Positions 17,092 to 26,386 are shown, counted from the first letter of the stretch. The stretch is DNA of 64,000 nt from JAPWJZ01 sp041287865 (GCA_041287865.1 JBGGMV010000028.1:62001-126000), one strand, 5' to 3'. The notes: generated by a model not told the origin, from the letters alone. Made by a program: numbers and translations.

Positions 17092-17838
17092 ATGGCGAGA
17101 TACATCTACGGCGACCCGTTTGCCAAGACCATCGGCCAGCTGGTCTGGCTGCCCTGCATGATCGTCAAAGACCTCTTCCAGAAACCCACCAGCCGCAAGC
17201 TGGGCGAACGCCTGACCACGGCCGTTGTGAACAACATGCAGACCTGCGCCCGTTACGCGCTGGCCAAGGGCGCCTTCGCCAATACCAAGGACAGCGATTA
17301 TACAATGCTGGCGCGCGCGGCAGGCGGCGGAAAGACTGGCCTTGTGCGCATGCTGCTGAAGGCCGGCGCTGACCCCAACCTGCAAAGCCCGAACGGCCAT
17401 ACGCCGCTGATAGCAGCAGCCTCCGAAGGCCGTACAGGCGCCGCGCTGCTGCTGCTGAAATCGGGCGCGAACGCGCAGCAGGCGGACCAATTCGGCATGA
17501 CCCCGCTGCATGCCGCCGCCTATGGCGGGCATCCCGGCATCGTCGCCGGGCTGTTGAAGGCCGGGGTCGACGTGCTTGAACCCTGCTTCGGCAACGGCTC
17601 CAGCGGCAATGCGCTCGACGTTGCGCGCAAGAAAGATTACCACGATGTCGTGGCGCTGCTGGAACCCGCTGTGCAGGCCGCACTGGCGGCCCAGTCGGGT
17701 GCACCCGCCGCACCTGCGGGCCAGACCACGACCGCCGCGGGCGGCTTTAACCCCGCTGCGGCGCCGGCCGCCATCAACGTGATGGAGCCGATTAAATTAA
17801 AAGCGGGCACCGCGCCCTCCTCCCCTTCCACGCCGTAA
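17092..17838 (+). CDS. Ankyrin-repeat protein with C-terminal tag
   Basis: The protein has 248 residues; GGGGAGGAG lies 7 bases before ATG. Residues 60-190 hold four ankyrin repeats (for example GADPNLQSPNGHTPLIAAAS and ADQFGMTPLHAAAYGGHPG). A Pro/Ala/Thr-rich linker precedes the C-terminal motif INVMEPIKLKAG. It is the first gene of a three-gene ankyrin operon (17092, 17845, 18561). The hydrophobic N-terminus (QLVWLPCMIV) is too short for a confident membrane anchor. Confidence 0.9.
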   Translation: MARYIYGDPFAKTIGQLVWLPCMIVKDLFQKPTSRKLGERLTTAVVNNMQTCARYALAKGAFANTKDSDYTMLARAAGGGKTGLVRMLLKAGADPNLQSPNGHTPLIAAASEGRTGAALLLLKSGANAQQADQFGMTPLHAAAYGGHPGIVAGLLKAGVDVLEPCFGNGSSGNALDVARKKDYHDVVALLEPAVQAALAAQSGAPAAPAGQTTTAAGGFNPAAAPAAINVMEPIKLKAGTAPSSPSTP

Positions 17839-17844
17839 GGTCAT

Positions 17845-18564
17845 ATGTTCCGCTGGATCAGGAAAACAGCTCTCTGGGAATGGAACGACAAGCGCCGCGC
17901 GGAAAATATCCTGCGTGATATCGGCCGGAACGTCCTGTGCAACGAGAAAGAGCTGAACGCCAAGCTGATCCACGCCGTCGATGAAAACATGCCCGAAACC
18001 GTCAAGGCGCTGGTAAAGGCGGGCGCCAGCCCCGATGCGCAGATTTACTACGAGCACGGCTATACGACCTATTCCTATCCGGTCATCGCGCGCGCCGCGC
18101 TGAGGGACCAGCCCCATATGGTGAAGACGCTGGTGGAAGCGGGCGCGAATATCGACAAGGCCGATACGCTGGACGGCCATACCCCGCTGATCGAGGCGGT
18201 CAGATGCGGCAATGCGGCGGCGGTGCGCCAGCTGCTCGACCTCGGCGCGGACCTCACAATCCGCACCAATATCCATTCGAGAGAAAATACGCGCAGCATC
18301 ACGCCCACCAGCCCGCTGGAGATTGCCGAGCGCCATGCCTTCGTGGGCATCATAAAAATGCTGAAGGACGAACCCGCCCGCCGCGAACAGGCGAGAGTAG
18401 ACGCCGAAACCGCGCAGCTGGAGGCCGAACTGGCAGCAGCGCAAAAGGCGGCAGCGGATGCGAAGGCGCTGGCAAACATGGATCCCTCCGTCACGCAGAC
18501 AAGCCAGGGCATCACGGTCATGGAGCCGCTGCAGATCAAGCGCAGGAAGGGGCTGTTCCCGTGA
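17845..18564 (+). CDS. Ankyrin-repeat protein with C-terminal tag
   Basis: The protein has 239 residues, beginning 6 bases after the previous stop. Ankyrin repeats cover about residues 35-165, followed by a charged coiled-coil-like segment (about 170-215) and the motif ITVMEPLQIK with a short basic extension ending GLFP. The same coiled-coil-plus-motif tail recurs in the next gene, indicating duplication. The next gene's GTG start overlaps this stop. Confidence 0.9.
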   Translation: MFRWIRKTALWEWNDKRRAENILRDIGRNVLCNEKELNAKLIHAVDENMPETVKALVKAGASPDAQIYYEHGYTTYSYPVIARAALRDQPHMVKTLVEAGANIDKADTLDGHTPLIEAVRCGNAAAVRQLLDLGADLTIRTNIHSRENTRSITPTSPLEIAERHAFVGIIKMLKDEPARREQARVDAETAQLEAELAAAQKAAADAKALANMDPSVTQTSQGITVMEPLQIKRRKGLFP

Positions 18565-19253
18565 GCCTTTCCGATTTCTTCAACAGCGACAAACGCACCG
18601 CGCGCAAATGGGCCGCAATCGACAAGGAAAACGGCAGGCCGACCTCCAAGGAGGCGAATGCCCGCCTGCTGCATGCCTATAAATGCGGCGGGCTCGAGAT
18701 GGCGGAACAGGCGCTGAAGGCCGGCGCCTGCGTCGACCTGCTGGTCGACGGCCGGCGCATCGATGGCGTCTACAGCGGATACACGCAGCACCAGTTCACG
18801 CTGCTGACGAAATGCGCCAAGGAAGGACTGAACGGCCTGGCCGAAATCCTGCTGCGCTATGGCGCGCGGACGGACCAGAACGATACCGAGCACCGCTACC
18901 CCCCGCTGCATTGGGCGGCCGATGCGGGCAATACGAAACTGGTGCGCATGCTGCTGGATGCGGGTGCCAACCCCGAGTATTACACGCATGGCCTCACGGC
19001 GCGCGATCTGGCCGACCGCAAGCAATACACCGACATCTCGCGCATGATTTACGAGGAACCCGCGCGCCGCGAAGCCCAGATGCAGGCGGCCGTCGCCGAG
19101 GCCATCCGCGCCAAGGCCGCCGCCGAACAGGCGCTGCGCGACGCGGAGGCGGCGCTGCAGGACAAGGCGCCTTCGGTGACAGAGACGGGGCAGAGCATCA
19201 CGATCCGGGAGCCCTTGAAAATCAAGAAGCCTTCCCGCGGCCTGTTTTCATAA
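18561..19253 (+). CDS. Ankyrin-repeat protein with C-terminal tag
   Basis: The GTG start at 18561 overlaps the TGA of the previous gene (GTGA), so I choose it over other in-frame starts. The 230-residue product has ankyrin repeats at about 35-160, then a coiled-coil-like Ala/Glu/Arg segment (about 165-205) and the motif ITIREPLKIKK ending GLFS. It is clearly a paralog of the preceding gene, which shares the PSVT-x-T preface before the motif. Confidence 0.88.
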   Translation: MSLSDFFNSDKRTARKWAAIDKENGRPTSKEANARLLHAYKCGGLEMAEQALKAGACVDLLVDGRRIDGVYSGYTQHQFTLLTKCAKEGLNGLAEILLRYGARTDQNDTEHRYPPLHWAADAGNTKLVRMLLDAGANPEYYTHGLTARDLADRKQYTDISRMIYEEPARREAQMQAAVAEAIRAKAAAEQALRDAEAALQDKAPSVTETGQSITIREPLKIKKPSRGLFS

Positions 19254-19277
19254 TTTTAGCCAATCTTTTCCCCGTTT

Positions 19278-19299
19278 ACCCGTCCAGCTTACGGGTTTA
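19278..19299 (+). terminator. Weak hairpin after the ankyrin operon
   Basis: ACCCGT and ACGGGT form a 6-base stem with a 7-base loop, followed by TTTAT. It is well placed after the three-gene ankyrin operon but weak. Confidence 0.3.
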
Positions 19300-19347
19300 T
19301 AGTTCTTTCCCTAAAGCTTCACGTTATGAGAATCGCGCGCGGGACAG

Positions 19348-20997
19348 ATGCATCATCCGGGATTCTATTATTACTATCCTTACGACCCGGGGCCTCCGCC
19401 GCCGCCCGGGCCCGCCGAGCTGTCGGCGCGGCTGCTGAACGCGATTTTGAAGCGCGACCTGAAAGCGGCGCGGCAGGTCTTCGACACCGCTTTCTGGGAC
19501 AAGGTGAATTTCACGCCCGATTTCTACCATCTGCTGCAGGCCGTCAATGCCGGCGACCGCGCGATGGTGCAGCTTGTCACCTCCTATGGCGCGACATGGA
19601 CGGAGGCGGAGGCCAAGGCGGCGCGGCTGCTGCTGAAGGAAAAGATCGACCCCGTCGAGGGCGTGCTGAAGGCCGTCGGCATCCGCACGCAATTCACGCC
19701 CGAAGAACTGGCGGCACCCGACCCGCTGGTGCTGGTGCGCATTTCGTCGCGCGGCGCATACGAGGCCCGCATCCGCGAACAGAAAGACGCGCCCGAAGCC
19801 GAACAGCGGCTGCAGGACGTGCTGCGCCTGGCGCTGATCGACGCCGTGACGAAGGGCGACCGCGCGCTGGTGGACGAAGTCATTTCACATCGTCATTCCA
19901 CTCTGGGCGACGGATCGGCCGAAAAACCTTTGAACATCGCCGGAGAATTTTCGCAGCTGCTGCGCGGCAACCCGTCGCACGAAACGGCGCTGGCCTTCGT
20001 CGACGCCCTGAAGGCCATGGACGTCAAGCTGATGCCGATGATCGCGGGCGGCGCCGTCGCCACGATGCGCCCCGAGATCATCCCCGCGCTGCTGGAGCGC
20101 GGGTTGCTTTCCTCCGCCTCGATGGACGACCGCGGGGCAATGCTGGATCACTGGGTGACGCTGGATGACAAAGAGACGGAAAAGCGCGGGCATTTAAGCC
20201 GCGCCGCCAATATCCTGTTCCGCCCGCAAACCCCCGCGACCGAGAAAGAGGCCGAGCATTTCGTGCGCCTGCACCTTGTGCGCATGCAAACCGCGCCCGC
20301 GCGGGTGGCGGAGGCCGAACAGGTTTTGCTGAAGCGCGGATTTTTTGACAGCAGCGCCTTCACCGCGAAACATTTCCGCGACATGATGATCATGCCGCCC
20401 GCCGATGCGTCGCTTGCGAAGGCCTTCAACGCCCGTGCGATGGCGCGCACGATCACCGAGAACGGCCTTGCGAAATTCCTGAACGACAAGCGCTTCACCG
20501 ACCTCGCCGCCGCGCACGAAGCGGGCGCGTGGAAAGCGAATGCGCAGGAGACGCTGAAGATCATGAAGTTCCTGTCCGGCAAGGTGCGCAAGGATATCGT
20601 GCCGCCGGAAGTCGTCGCACAGCTGAAGTCGCTGAAAAAAGGCGGCGCGGATTTCAGCCTTGTCGCGCCACACGAATACCTTGGCAAGCGCGGCCCCGGT
20701 TTCGCCAAGGCGCTGCTGGATACCGGCGCGGTGACGGCGAAGCAGTTCGACCTCGACGCCGTGGGACGAAAGTTAGGCAAGACAGTGACGCTGCTGACGC
20801 CGGCAACCAGCCCCGACCATGCGAACGTCAACTTCGCCTGCCAGCTGCTGCTGGAACGCATCGTGCCCGGCGAGTACGAAAAGATGCGCGGTGTTCCCGA
20901 TGCCGATTACCAGCGGGCGATGGTGAAGGCATATGTGAATAATCCCGTGGTGCGGCACTACTTAGGAAAATCATCTCAACGCCCGCCGATACCCTGA
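19348..20997 (+). CDS. Large helical-repeat protein, degenerate ankyrin-like
   Basis: The protein has 549 residues. It starts with a Tyr/Pro-rich segment (PGFYYYYPYDPGPPPPPGP), then has many helix-turn-helix pairs reminiscent of ankyrin units (for example LLNAILKRDLKAARQVFD and AGDRAMVQLVTSYGA) but few canonical TPLH signatures. No catalytic motif is seen. The C-terminus lacks the shared motif. It lies after the three-gene ankyrin operon but is separated by 94 bases and a weak hairpin. It may be a diverged ankyrin scaffold. Confidence 0.75.
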   Translation: MHHPGFYYYYPYDPGPPPPPGPAELSARLLNAILKRDLKAARQVFDTAFWDKVNFTPDFYHLLQAVNAGDRAMVQLVTSYGATWTEAEAKAARLLLKEKIDPVEGVLKAVGIRTQFTPEELAAPDPLVLVRISSRGAYEARIREQKDAPEAEQRLQDVLRLALIDAVTKGDRALVDEVISHRHSTLGDGSAEKPLNIAGEFSQLLRGNPSHETALAFVDALKAMDVKLMPMIAGGAVATMRPEIIPALLERGLLSSASMDDRGAMLDHWVTLDDKETEKRGHLSRAANILFRPQTPATEKEAEHFVRLHLVRMQTAPARVAEAEQVLLKRGFFDSSAFTAKHFRDMMIMPPADASLAKAFNARAMARTITENGLAKFLNDKRFTDLAAAHEAGAWKANAQETLKIMKFLSGKVRKDIVPPEVVAQLKSLKKGGADFSLVAPHEYLGKRGPGFAKALLDTGAVTAKQFDLDAVGRKLGKTVTLLTPATSPDHANVNFACQLLLERIVPGEYEKMRGVPDADYQRAMVKAYVNNPVVRHYLGKSSQRPPIP

Positions 20998-21049
20998 TTT
21001 ATCCCCACGATATTTCCACCGCTGCTACACTGGCAGCGGGGGACACTTC

Positions 21050-21376
21050 ATGAAGCATGAAAAGCCCGAGAAGGAAAAGCCGAAGAAGCTGCCGTTCAAG
21101 CAGCGGCTGCGCACCGCTTTCAACGGCGTGTCGCGCAAGGAAGCCATGGCGATTTTCAAGGACACTTTGAGCGACCTGAAGAAGCCGAAAGAGATCGGCA
21201 TGATCATCGCGGGCGGATTTATTCCGGGCGGCTGGATCGCCTATGGCGTCTATCGCATCGCCAAATACCGGCAGAAAAAAGCCGCGAACGAGAACGAGCC
21301 GAAACCGGATGCCCCGACTCAGGAAAAGCCGCCGCAGGCAGGCATGCTGCGCATTCCGAAGCCGCCGCGCTTCTGA
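21050..21376 (+). CDS. Small membrane protein, member of a local IPGGWI pair
   Basis: The protein has 108 residues; GGGGGA lies 7 bases upstream of ATG. A basic N-terminus precedes a hydrophobic segment containing IIAGGFIPGGWIAYGVYRI, followed by AKYRQKKAANEN and a Pro-rich tail. The gene at 22417 encodes a paralog with the same order (FxxVSxREAxxxxKxT, IPGGWIxYGxYRIAKYR, KAANDN). Probably an inner-membrane protein with a single span; function unknown. Confidence 0.75.
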   Translation: MKHEKPEKEKPKKLPFKQRLRTAFNGVSRKEAMAIFKDTLSDLKKPKEIGMIIAGGFIPGGWIAYGVYRIAKYRQKKAANENEPKPDAPTQEKPPQAGMLRIPKPPRF

Positions 21377-21606
21377 ACCGCGCGACCCGCGCCATCAGAA
21401 TTCAAAGGTTAAGACTTCCTTATCATTGATTTTAAATGATTTTTTGACTGTGCCGGACCGGTCTTAACCTAAATTACCGTCACCCTCACCTGATTTAACA
21501 TATCTTTAAATCCCTCCCTCTATAATTTGAAATAACAAAGCTTTCCGTCACTGATTCCGGCAAAGAGTGGGGCCGGAGGCAAAAGGCGGAAAAAGAGGGG
21601 ATTAAA

Positions 21607-22347
21607 GTGCAAACCACCAATGCTTTCAACGGCGCCAACCAGGACTCACTAGATCGCGAATTCCTCGCGTCGGTGAAGGCCGGCGACGAAAAGCGCGCGC
21701 AATCCTTCCTCGACCGCGGCGCGAACGTGAACGCGCGCGATGAAAAAGATGAAACGGCGCTGCTCTGGTCGGCCAAGAACGGTCAGGAAGCAATGGTCAA
21801 TATGCTGCTGGCGCGCAAGGCCTCGCCCGACGCGCCCGACGCCGACGGCGCAACCGCGCTGATCCATGCTTCGATGAAGGGTTTCGTGACGATGGCAGCA
21901 TCCATTATAGATGCGGGCGCCGATATCATGCTGGAAGACCGCCATGGCAAGAAAGCGCTGGATTACGCGATCGCCACGGCAGAACCGCAACTGGTCGAGC
22001 TTTTCAACAAGCCGATGAAAACCATCATCGCGCGCATCCCGACATCGGATCTTGCGCATGTTCTGCGCGCGTCGAAAGTAGACCTCGACCGCGTCGATAC
22101 CAGCACCGGCCAGACCATGCTGACCTGGGCCGCCGGCGCCAAAGGACAGGAACATCTTGCCCGCGCTTTCCTTGAAGCGGGCGCCAGCCCCTCCGCCACC
22201 AACGGCGCGGGCAAAACCGCCGTCGAAGTCGCGCGCGAAACCGGCAACGAACCGGTGCTGTCGATGCTGGAAGGCGCCGGCAAGTATAAATCTCCCTTCG
22301 CCCGCGCCTCCTCCGAGGGCGGCAAGCCGGGCTTCAGCAAGCCGTAA
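21607..22347 (+). CDS. Ankyrin-repeat protein without the C-terminal tag
   Basis: The start is GTG 21607, with GAGGGG 7 bases upstream. The protein has 246 residues and about five to six ankyrin repeats (for example NARDEKDETALLWSAKNGQ and ADGATALIHASMKGF). The C-terminus (SSEGGKPGFSKP) has the GFSxP ending seen after the motif in the gene at 13598 but lacks the PLKLK core. It lies between the two paralogous small membrane-protein genes. Confidence 0.9.
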   Translation: MQTTNAFNGANQDSLDREFLASVKAGDEKRAQSFLDRGANVNARDEKDETALLWSAKNGQEAMVNMLLARKASPDAPDADGATALIHASMKGFVTMAASIIDAGADIMLEDRHGKKALDYAIATAEPQLVELFNKPMKTIIARIPTSDLAHVLRASKVDLDRVDTSTGQTMLTWAAGAKGQEHLARAFLEAGASPSATNGAGKTAVEVARETGNEPVLSMLEGAGKYKSPFARASSEGGKPGFSKP

Positions 22348-22381
22348 AAGGCAGCAACTTCAGGCTTTTTCATCGGCCCCA

Positions 22382-22410
22382 TTGATTTAATGCCATAATT
22401 CGGCTATTCT
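22382..22410 (+). promoter_or_regulatory. Candidate promoter giving a leaderless mRNA
   Basis: TTGATT, a 17-base spacer and TATTCT (4/6 matches each) end 6 bases before the ATG at 22417, and no ribosome site is visible, so transcription may begin at or next to the start codon. Confidence 0.35.
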
Positions 22411-22416
22411 CCCCCT

Positions 22417-22731
22417 ATGTCCGAGATTCCAAGAGATAATGACCAGCCCAAAAAGCTGACGTGGCGGCAGCGCGCGAAGATCGTTTTCGACGATGTGTCG
22501 AAGCGCGAGGCCTTTGGCGTTATCAAGGAAACGGCCAAGGACCTGCGCAAGGGCAAGGAGATTGCGATTCTTGCCGGATCGAGCGTCATCCCCGGCGGCT
22601 GGATCGGCTATGGCGCCTATCGCATCGCCAAATACCGCTCGCTGAAAAAGGCCGCGAACGACAACAAGCCGCCCGAAGGCGAAGCGCCCGCGCCGAAAAA
22701 GCCCCGGCGCGGCAAAAAACCCAATCCCTGA
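22417..22731 (+). CDS. Small membrane protein, IPGGWI paralog
   Basis: The protein has 104 residues: basic N-terminus, a hydrophobic segment (ILAGSSVIPGGWIGYGAYRI), then AKYRSLKKAANDN and a Pro/Lys tail. It is a clear paralog of the protein at 21050. No ribosome site precedes the ATG. Its stop directly abuts the stop of the converging metallopeptidase gene. Confidence 0.75.
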   Translation: MSEIPRDNDQPKKLTWRQRAKIVFDDVSKREAFGVIKETAKDLRKGKEIAILAGSSVIPGGWIGYGAYRIAKYRSLKKAANDNKPPEGEAPAPKKPRRGKKPNP

Positions 22732-23922
22732 TTAAATCCCCGGCGGCTGGATACGCGGCGGGATAACGACCGGCGGCGGCGTGATGACCGGCGCGGTTGT
22801 ATCCGGCGCAACCGGCGTTTGCAATTTAATGCGGTTTTTCTCCAGCGTTTCGGCCCAGTGTTTTTCCCATGCCTTGCCGGCAAGGATGAAATCGGCCTCC
22901 ACCTTGTCGAGGCGCTTTTGCAGCGTGGTGTCTGTGCCGCCGGTTTTTTCAAGCGAGTTGAAATCGACATCCTGCCACTTGTAAAGGCCGGAGGTGTTGC
23001 CCTCCGTCTTCAGCGCGGGCGTGGTGGCTTTCTTCATCGCCTCGATAAACTCGGCGTCGGTAACGGGCTTGTCCCAGCGTTCGTGATAGAGAACGCCGAC
23101 GACGGGCTTGTCGATCACCAGTTTCCAGCGCTTTTCCTGATCGCCCAGGAAATCGTCGTCATATTCAAGGCTGTGCACGCGCAGGAAGGCCTTGTTCAGC
23201 AGCTTGCCATAGGCGTCTGCCGTGCTCATGCCGCTGTCGCGGTTGGCGGTATAGTTCTCCATCATGCAGGTATAACCATAGGGGTTATTGCAGGCGTTCG
23301 CGCGGCTGCCGAGGTTGATTTTCTTGCCCACGGCTTTTTCGTACTCGTAACCAAAATGGATTTCGAACGAGAAACAGTCGGCTTCCTGTATCCTGTCCAT
23401 CAGCCATTCTTTTTTGGGCGGCGTGTGCAGCTGGTTGGTGTGCAGCGTGTTCTTGTGCCAGCTGTGGCGCACTTCATGCGCCAGCGTCAGCATCAGTTCC
23501 TCGTCGTTCTTTTCGTCGGCGTTCAGCGTGATGGTCTTGCCGCTGAAGGTGCCGCGGATAATGATGCCGTCGGTGAGGTCGTCGTCCATTTCTTTCGAAT
23601 TCGACATCGTGATGGTGATGCCCTGCGCCGTGGCGTAATCGAGAACCTCGCGGCCCAGTTCCACCTTCCGCATTTTTGTCAGCAGCGTGTCGAGCCTCGC
23701 CTGTTCCTGCGCCGTCATGGTCGGCGCGGCAAGCTTCGGCGCGACGGGCGGCGTCACCTGCGGCTGCGTCAGGACGACGGGCGTGGGCGCGGCGACGGGG
23801 CTTTCGCTGGCGTAAGATTGCGTTGCGCAGCCGGCCGCACCAAAGGCCATGGCGGCTGCAGCGGTCAGGCCCAGTGCGCCCTTTTTCATTTTGCGCGCGG
23901 CTTTGTTCCAGGCGTTTTTCAT
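22732..23922 (-). CDS. Putative lipoprotein zinc metallopeptidase
   Basis: The start ATG at 23922 overlaps the upstream gene's stop (ATGA), so the longer open frame to 24120 is not used. The 396-residue protein has a hydrophobic signal and a lipobox-like FGAAGC (Cys32), a Pro-rich linker and the zinc motif HEVRH (149-153) in LTLAHEVRHSWHKN. A second conserved block, EADxFxFEIHFGYEYEKA, may supply the third zinc ligand. It is a close paralog of the next gene and of the wider HExxH group in the window. It is probably envelope-located; the substrate is unknown. Confidence 0.78.
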   Translation of the reverse strand: MKNAWNKAARKMKKGALGLTAAAAMAFGAAGCATQSYASESPVAAPTPVVLTQPQVTPPVAPKLAAPTMTAQEQARLDTLLTKMRKVELGREVLDYATAQGITITMSNSKEMDDDLTDGIIIRGTFSGKTITLNADEKNDEELMLTLAHEVRHSWHKNTLHTNQLHTPPKKEWLMDRIQEADCFSFEIHFGYEYEKAVGKKINLGSRANACNNPYGYTCMMENYTANRDSGMSTADAYGKLLNKAFLRVHSLEYDDDFLGDQEKRWKLVIDKPVVGVLYHERWDKPVTDAEFIEAMKKATTPALKTEGNTSGLYKWQDVDFNSLEKTGGTDTTLQKRLDKVEADFILAGKAWEKHWAETLEKNRIKLQTPVAPDTTAPVITPPPVVIPPRIQPPGI

Positions 23923-25145
23923 GCGGAGGGGCCTTCCGGTGCTTGGGGGGTCGCGGGGGCTTGCGCGATGGGGGCCGCTTCGGCTTCCTTCGCCTGCGTG
24001 TAGATGATCCACGAATTTCTGGCGGCGTTGAATTTCACCTCCAGCGCGTCGAGCTTTTTCACGTCGCCCTTCGACTGGCCGCCGGTTTTCTTCAGCGAGA
24101 GGAAATCGGCATCCGTCCAAGTGTAGAGCGCGGCGGGATCGAGGCCCGGGGTCGTGCCCACGGTTGCGACCTTGCGCATGGCGGCCACGAATTCCGCGTC
24201 GCTGGCCGTTTCCTCGAACTTCGCTTTGAAGCGCGTCGCAAGCTCGGGTTGCGTGGTGGCGATGCTCCAGCCGTTGTCGTTCTGGGCGATAAAGCTTTTA
24301 TCGTAGTCGAGCCCGTTGACGTGACGGATGGTGCGTTCCAGAAGCTTGCTATAGGCCTCGGCCACCGGCTTGTCCTTGCCGCGATAATATTTGTAGTCCT
24401 GCGCAAGGCAGGGGAATGACGTATTCCCCGCGCCACAGTTTTCGAAGCGGTTGCCGAGGTCGAGCGTTTTCTTGGTCGCTTTCTCGTACTCATAGCCGAA
24501 ATGGATTTCAAAGGCGAAGGCGTCGGCCTCCTGTATGCGGCGTTTCAGGAACTCCTGTTTCGGCGTGACGGGCAGGCCGCTGGTCTTGATGCCGCGTTCG
24601 TGCCACGAATGGCGGAGTTCATGCACCAGCGTCAGCATCAGTTCATCATCGCTCTTGATATCGCCGTTCAGCAAAATGTAGCGCCCGTAATTCAGGCCCT
24701 TGGTGAAAAGCCGGTCTTTCGGATTGTCGTCCATGACTTTTGAATCGGACATGGCGATGGAAAGATTCTCGCGCTCGGCAAATTGCAGCAGCTCGCGCCC
24801 TGCTTCCGTCTGCTGCAGCATGGTGTAGATTTTATCGAGCCGCGCCTGTGAATGCGCGTAATCCTGCTTCTCGGGTTTTTTGGCATCCGGCACGGCGTTC
24901 GATACGGCCTGCACAATATATGTCTGCTGTTGCGGCGGCGCGGGCGTTGCCGCGCTGGCCATCACAGGCGAGAATACGGCCAGCGCCGCCAGCGAGAGGG
25001 CGAGGCGCTTTGGCGCGCGGGCGACTTTGCGCCATGCGCGGCTCAGCGCGCCGTTCTGAGACCCTTGTTGCAGCTGCCCGGCTTTCGCGGGCTTGTCTGC
25101 GTTCAGATATTTCCCCTCATCCCGCCGCGGCGCGTTCGCAACCAC
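23919..25145 (-). CDS. Putative secreted zinc metallopeptidase, tandem paralog
   Basis: The GTG start at 25145 has AAAGGAAA 6 bases upstream. The protein has 408 residues with a long N-terminal extension before a signal-like hydrophobic segment (about 47-66, ending ASAA), so it is probably exported or anchored. HELRH is at 175-179, and the same EADxFxFEIHFGYEYEKA block follows. The two paralogs are translationally coupled, suggesting they act together or as a two-part enzyme. The region 25146-25315 holds no further gene. Confidence 0.78.
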   Translation of the reverse strand: MVANAPRRDEGKYLNADKPAKAGQLQQGSQNGALSRAWRKVARAPKRLALSLAALAVFSPVMASAATPAPPQQQTYIVQAVSNAVPDAKKPEKQDYAHSQARLDKIYTMLQQTEAGRELLQFAERENLSIAMSDSKVMDDNPKDRLFTKGLNYGRYILLNGDIKSDDELMLTLVHELRHSWHERGIKTSGLPVTPKQEFLKRRIQEADAFAFEIHFGYEYEKATKKTLDLGNRFENCGAGNTSFPCLAQDYKYYRGKDKPVAEAYSKLLERTIRHVNGLDYDKSFIAQNDNGWSIATTQPELATRFKAKFEETASDAEFVAAMRKVATVGTTPGLDPAALYTWTDADFLSLKKTGGQSKGDVKKLDALEVKFNAARNSWIIYTQAKEAEAAPIAQAPATPQAPEGPSA

Positions 25146-25315
25146 GGTGTTTCCTTTCGGCGGCAGATCCAGTCAAGGCAGTACCATCTCGTCGGAAGAT
25201 AAAAGCCTACACCAATGAGGAGAAAAGGAAAGACAGTGAATCGTTTCCGAAAGCGCGGGACATTTGCACGTTATGGAAGAATGATTTTATGGAAGTTATC
25301 TATGCGCCGAAAAGA

Positions 25316-26074
25316 TTAGGGCGCAGGCGGTCTGCGGCGCACTAGCACCGGCCTCACATCCGGCGTCGCCGTGATTTGCGGCAGCAGATAAGCAACCGCT
25401 TCGGAAATATCTTTCACCTGCTTCGCACCCGTCGCGGGGAATTCCTGCCCTGCCTGTTCACGTGCGGCCCAGTTCATGTCGGGGATATAAACCGCGCTCA
25501 TGCCCGCCGCTACCGGTGACACGATGTCTGATTTCAAACTGTCGCCGATCATTACGGCTTCGGACGGTTGCAGGCCGTGCTTGGCCAGCAGCGCGGTGTA
25601 AAGCGCGGGATCTTTTTCGGGGACTATATATATGCCCTTGAAACTGTCCCTGAAGGGCAGCTTCGCCACGCGGGCCTGCTGCACTTCGTCATCGCCGGCG
25701 GTCAGCAGGTAAACGGGCACATGGGCGGCCAGCGCCAGAATAGCCTCGGCCGCGCCCTGCTTCACTTCGGCTTCGCGCCTGTAAACATTATTGGCGCAGT
25801 CGCGCACGGCCAGCACATCGGCCGCCGTCGCGTCGGGGATATAATGCAGCAGCGTTTCGGCGAAGGCGGCGGGCAGCATTTCCTTGCCGTAGCCGTGGAC
25901 GGGGAAGAGGCCGATTTCGCGTCTGCGCGTTTCGTCGATCACCACAGTGGCCGGTATGCCGGTGCGGGCTTCGATCATGACGGCCAGTTCGTCATGGGCG
26001 TCTTCGTACAGCTGTTGCGTGCGCAGCAGCGTATTATCCATGTCGATGAAAACGGCTTTGATTGTCTGGGTCAT
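25316..26074 (-). CDS. HAD-family hydrolase (phosphatase)
   Basis: The start is uncertain: ATG 26074 or GTG 26092; neither has a strong ribosome site, and I use 26074. The product (252 residues) has HAD motif I DMDNT near residue 10, a motif-II-like YLLTAGD, and motif IV GDSLKSD. The layout with a helical cap of about 80 residues matches phosphoglycolate-phosphatase or pyrimidine-nucleotidase-like HADs; the substrate cannot be read from sequence. Confidence 0.88.
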   Translation of the reverse strand: MTQTIKAVFIDMDNTLLRTQQLYEDAHDELAVMIEARTGIPATVVIDETRRREIGLFPVHGYGKEMLPAAFAETLLHYIPDATAADVLAVRDCANNVYRREAEVKQGAAEAILALAAHVPVYLLTAGDDEVQQARVAKLPFRDSFKGIYIVPEKDPALYTALLAKHGLQPSEAVMIGDSLKSDIVSPVAAGMSAVYIPDMNWAAREQAGQEFPATGAKQVKDISEAVAYLLPQITATPDVRPVLVRRRPPAP

Positions 26075-26319
26075 GGGGACCAGTTTTACCACCGCTGCGA
26101 CATTACGGAAAGAAAAATATCCGGGTTTTAAAGTTGCAAAAAATAAGCGTTTTTTATCAGTATATTAGCCTGATTGGGGGACTTTGATACCGCAACGCCC
26201 AAAAAATCAACCAGTTATGACATCCCATAGCCTTGTTTTTTTGGGTTTTTTTGGCCTTCGGGTGATTCAAAAAGTAACATCTTTTCAAAGTCTTGCAGAG
26301 GTTAAATTACCATATTTCT

Positions 26320-26348
26320 TTGACTCCCCATGGCAATTTGTATATAAT
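26320..26348 (+). promoter_or_regulatory. Good sigma70 promoter for the gene at 26387
   Basis: TTGACT, exactly 17 bases, and a perfect TATAAT, ending 38 bases before the start codon. This is the best promoter match in the window. It lies in the roughly 310-base gap after the HAD gene; the rest of the gap (26075-26319) shows no gene. Confidence 0.75.
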
Positions 26349-26386
26349 GGCCATAAGCCTAGGGAATTCGGGGGTATACTAAAATC

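Noticed and set aside
22819..24003. Long plus-strand open frame opposite the metallopeptidase genes
   Set aside because: It is antisense to two genes with export signals and zinc motifs; its translation is Arg/Gly/His-rich without domain features, as expected from a shadow in GC-rich DNA.
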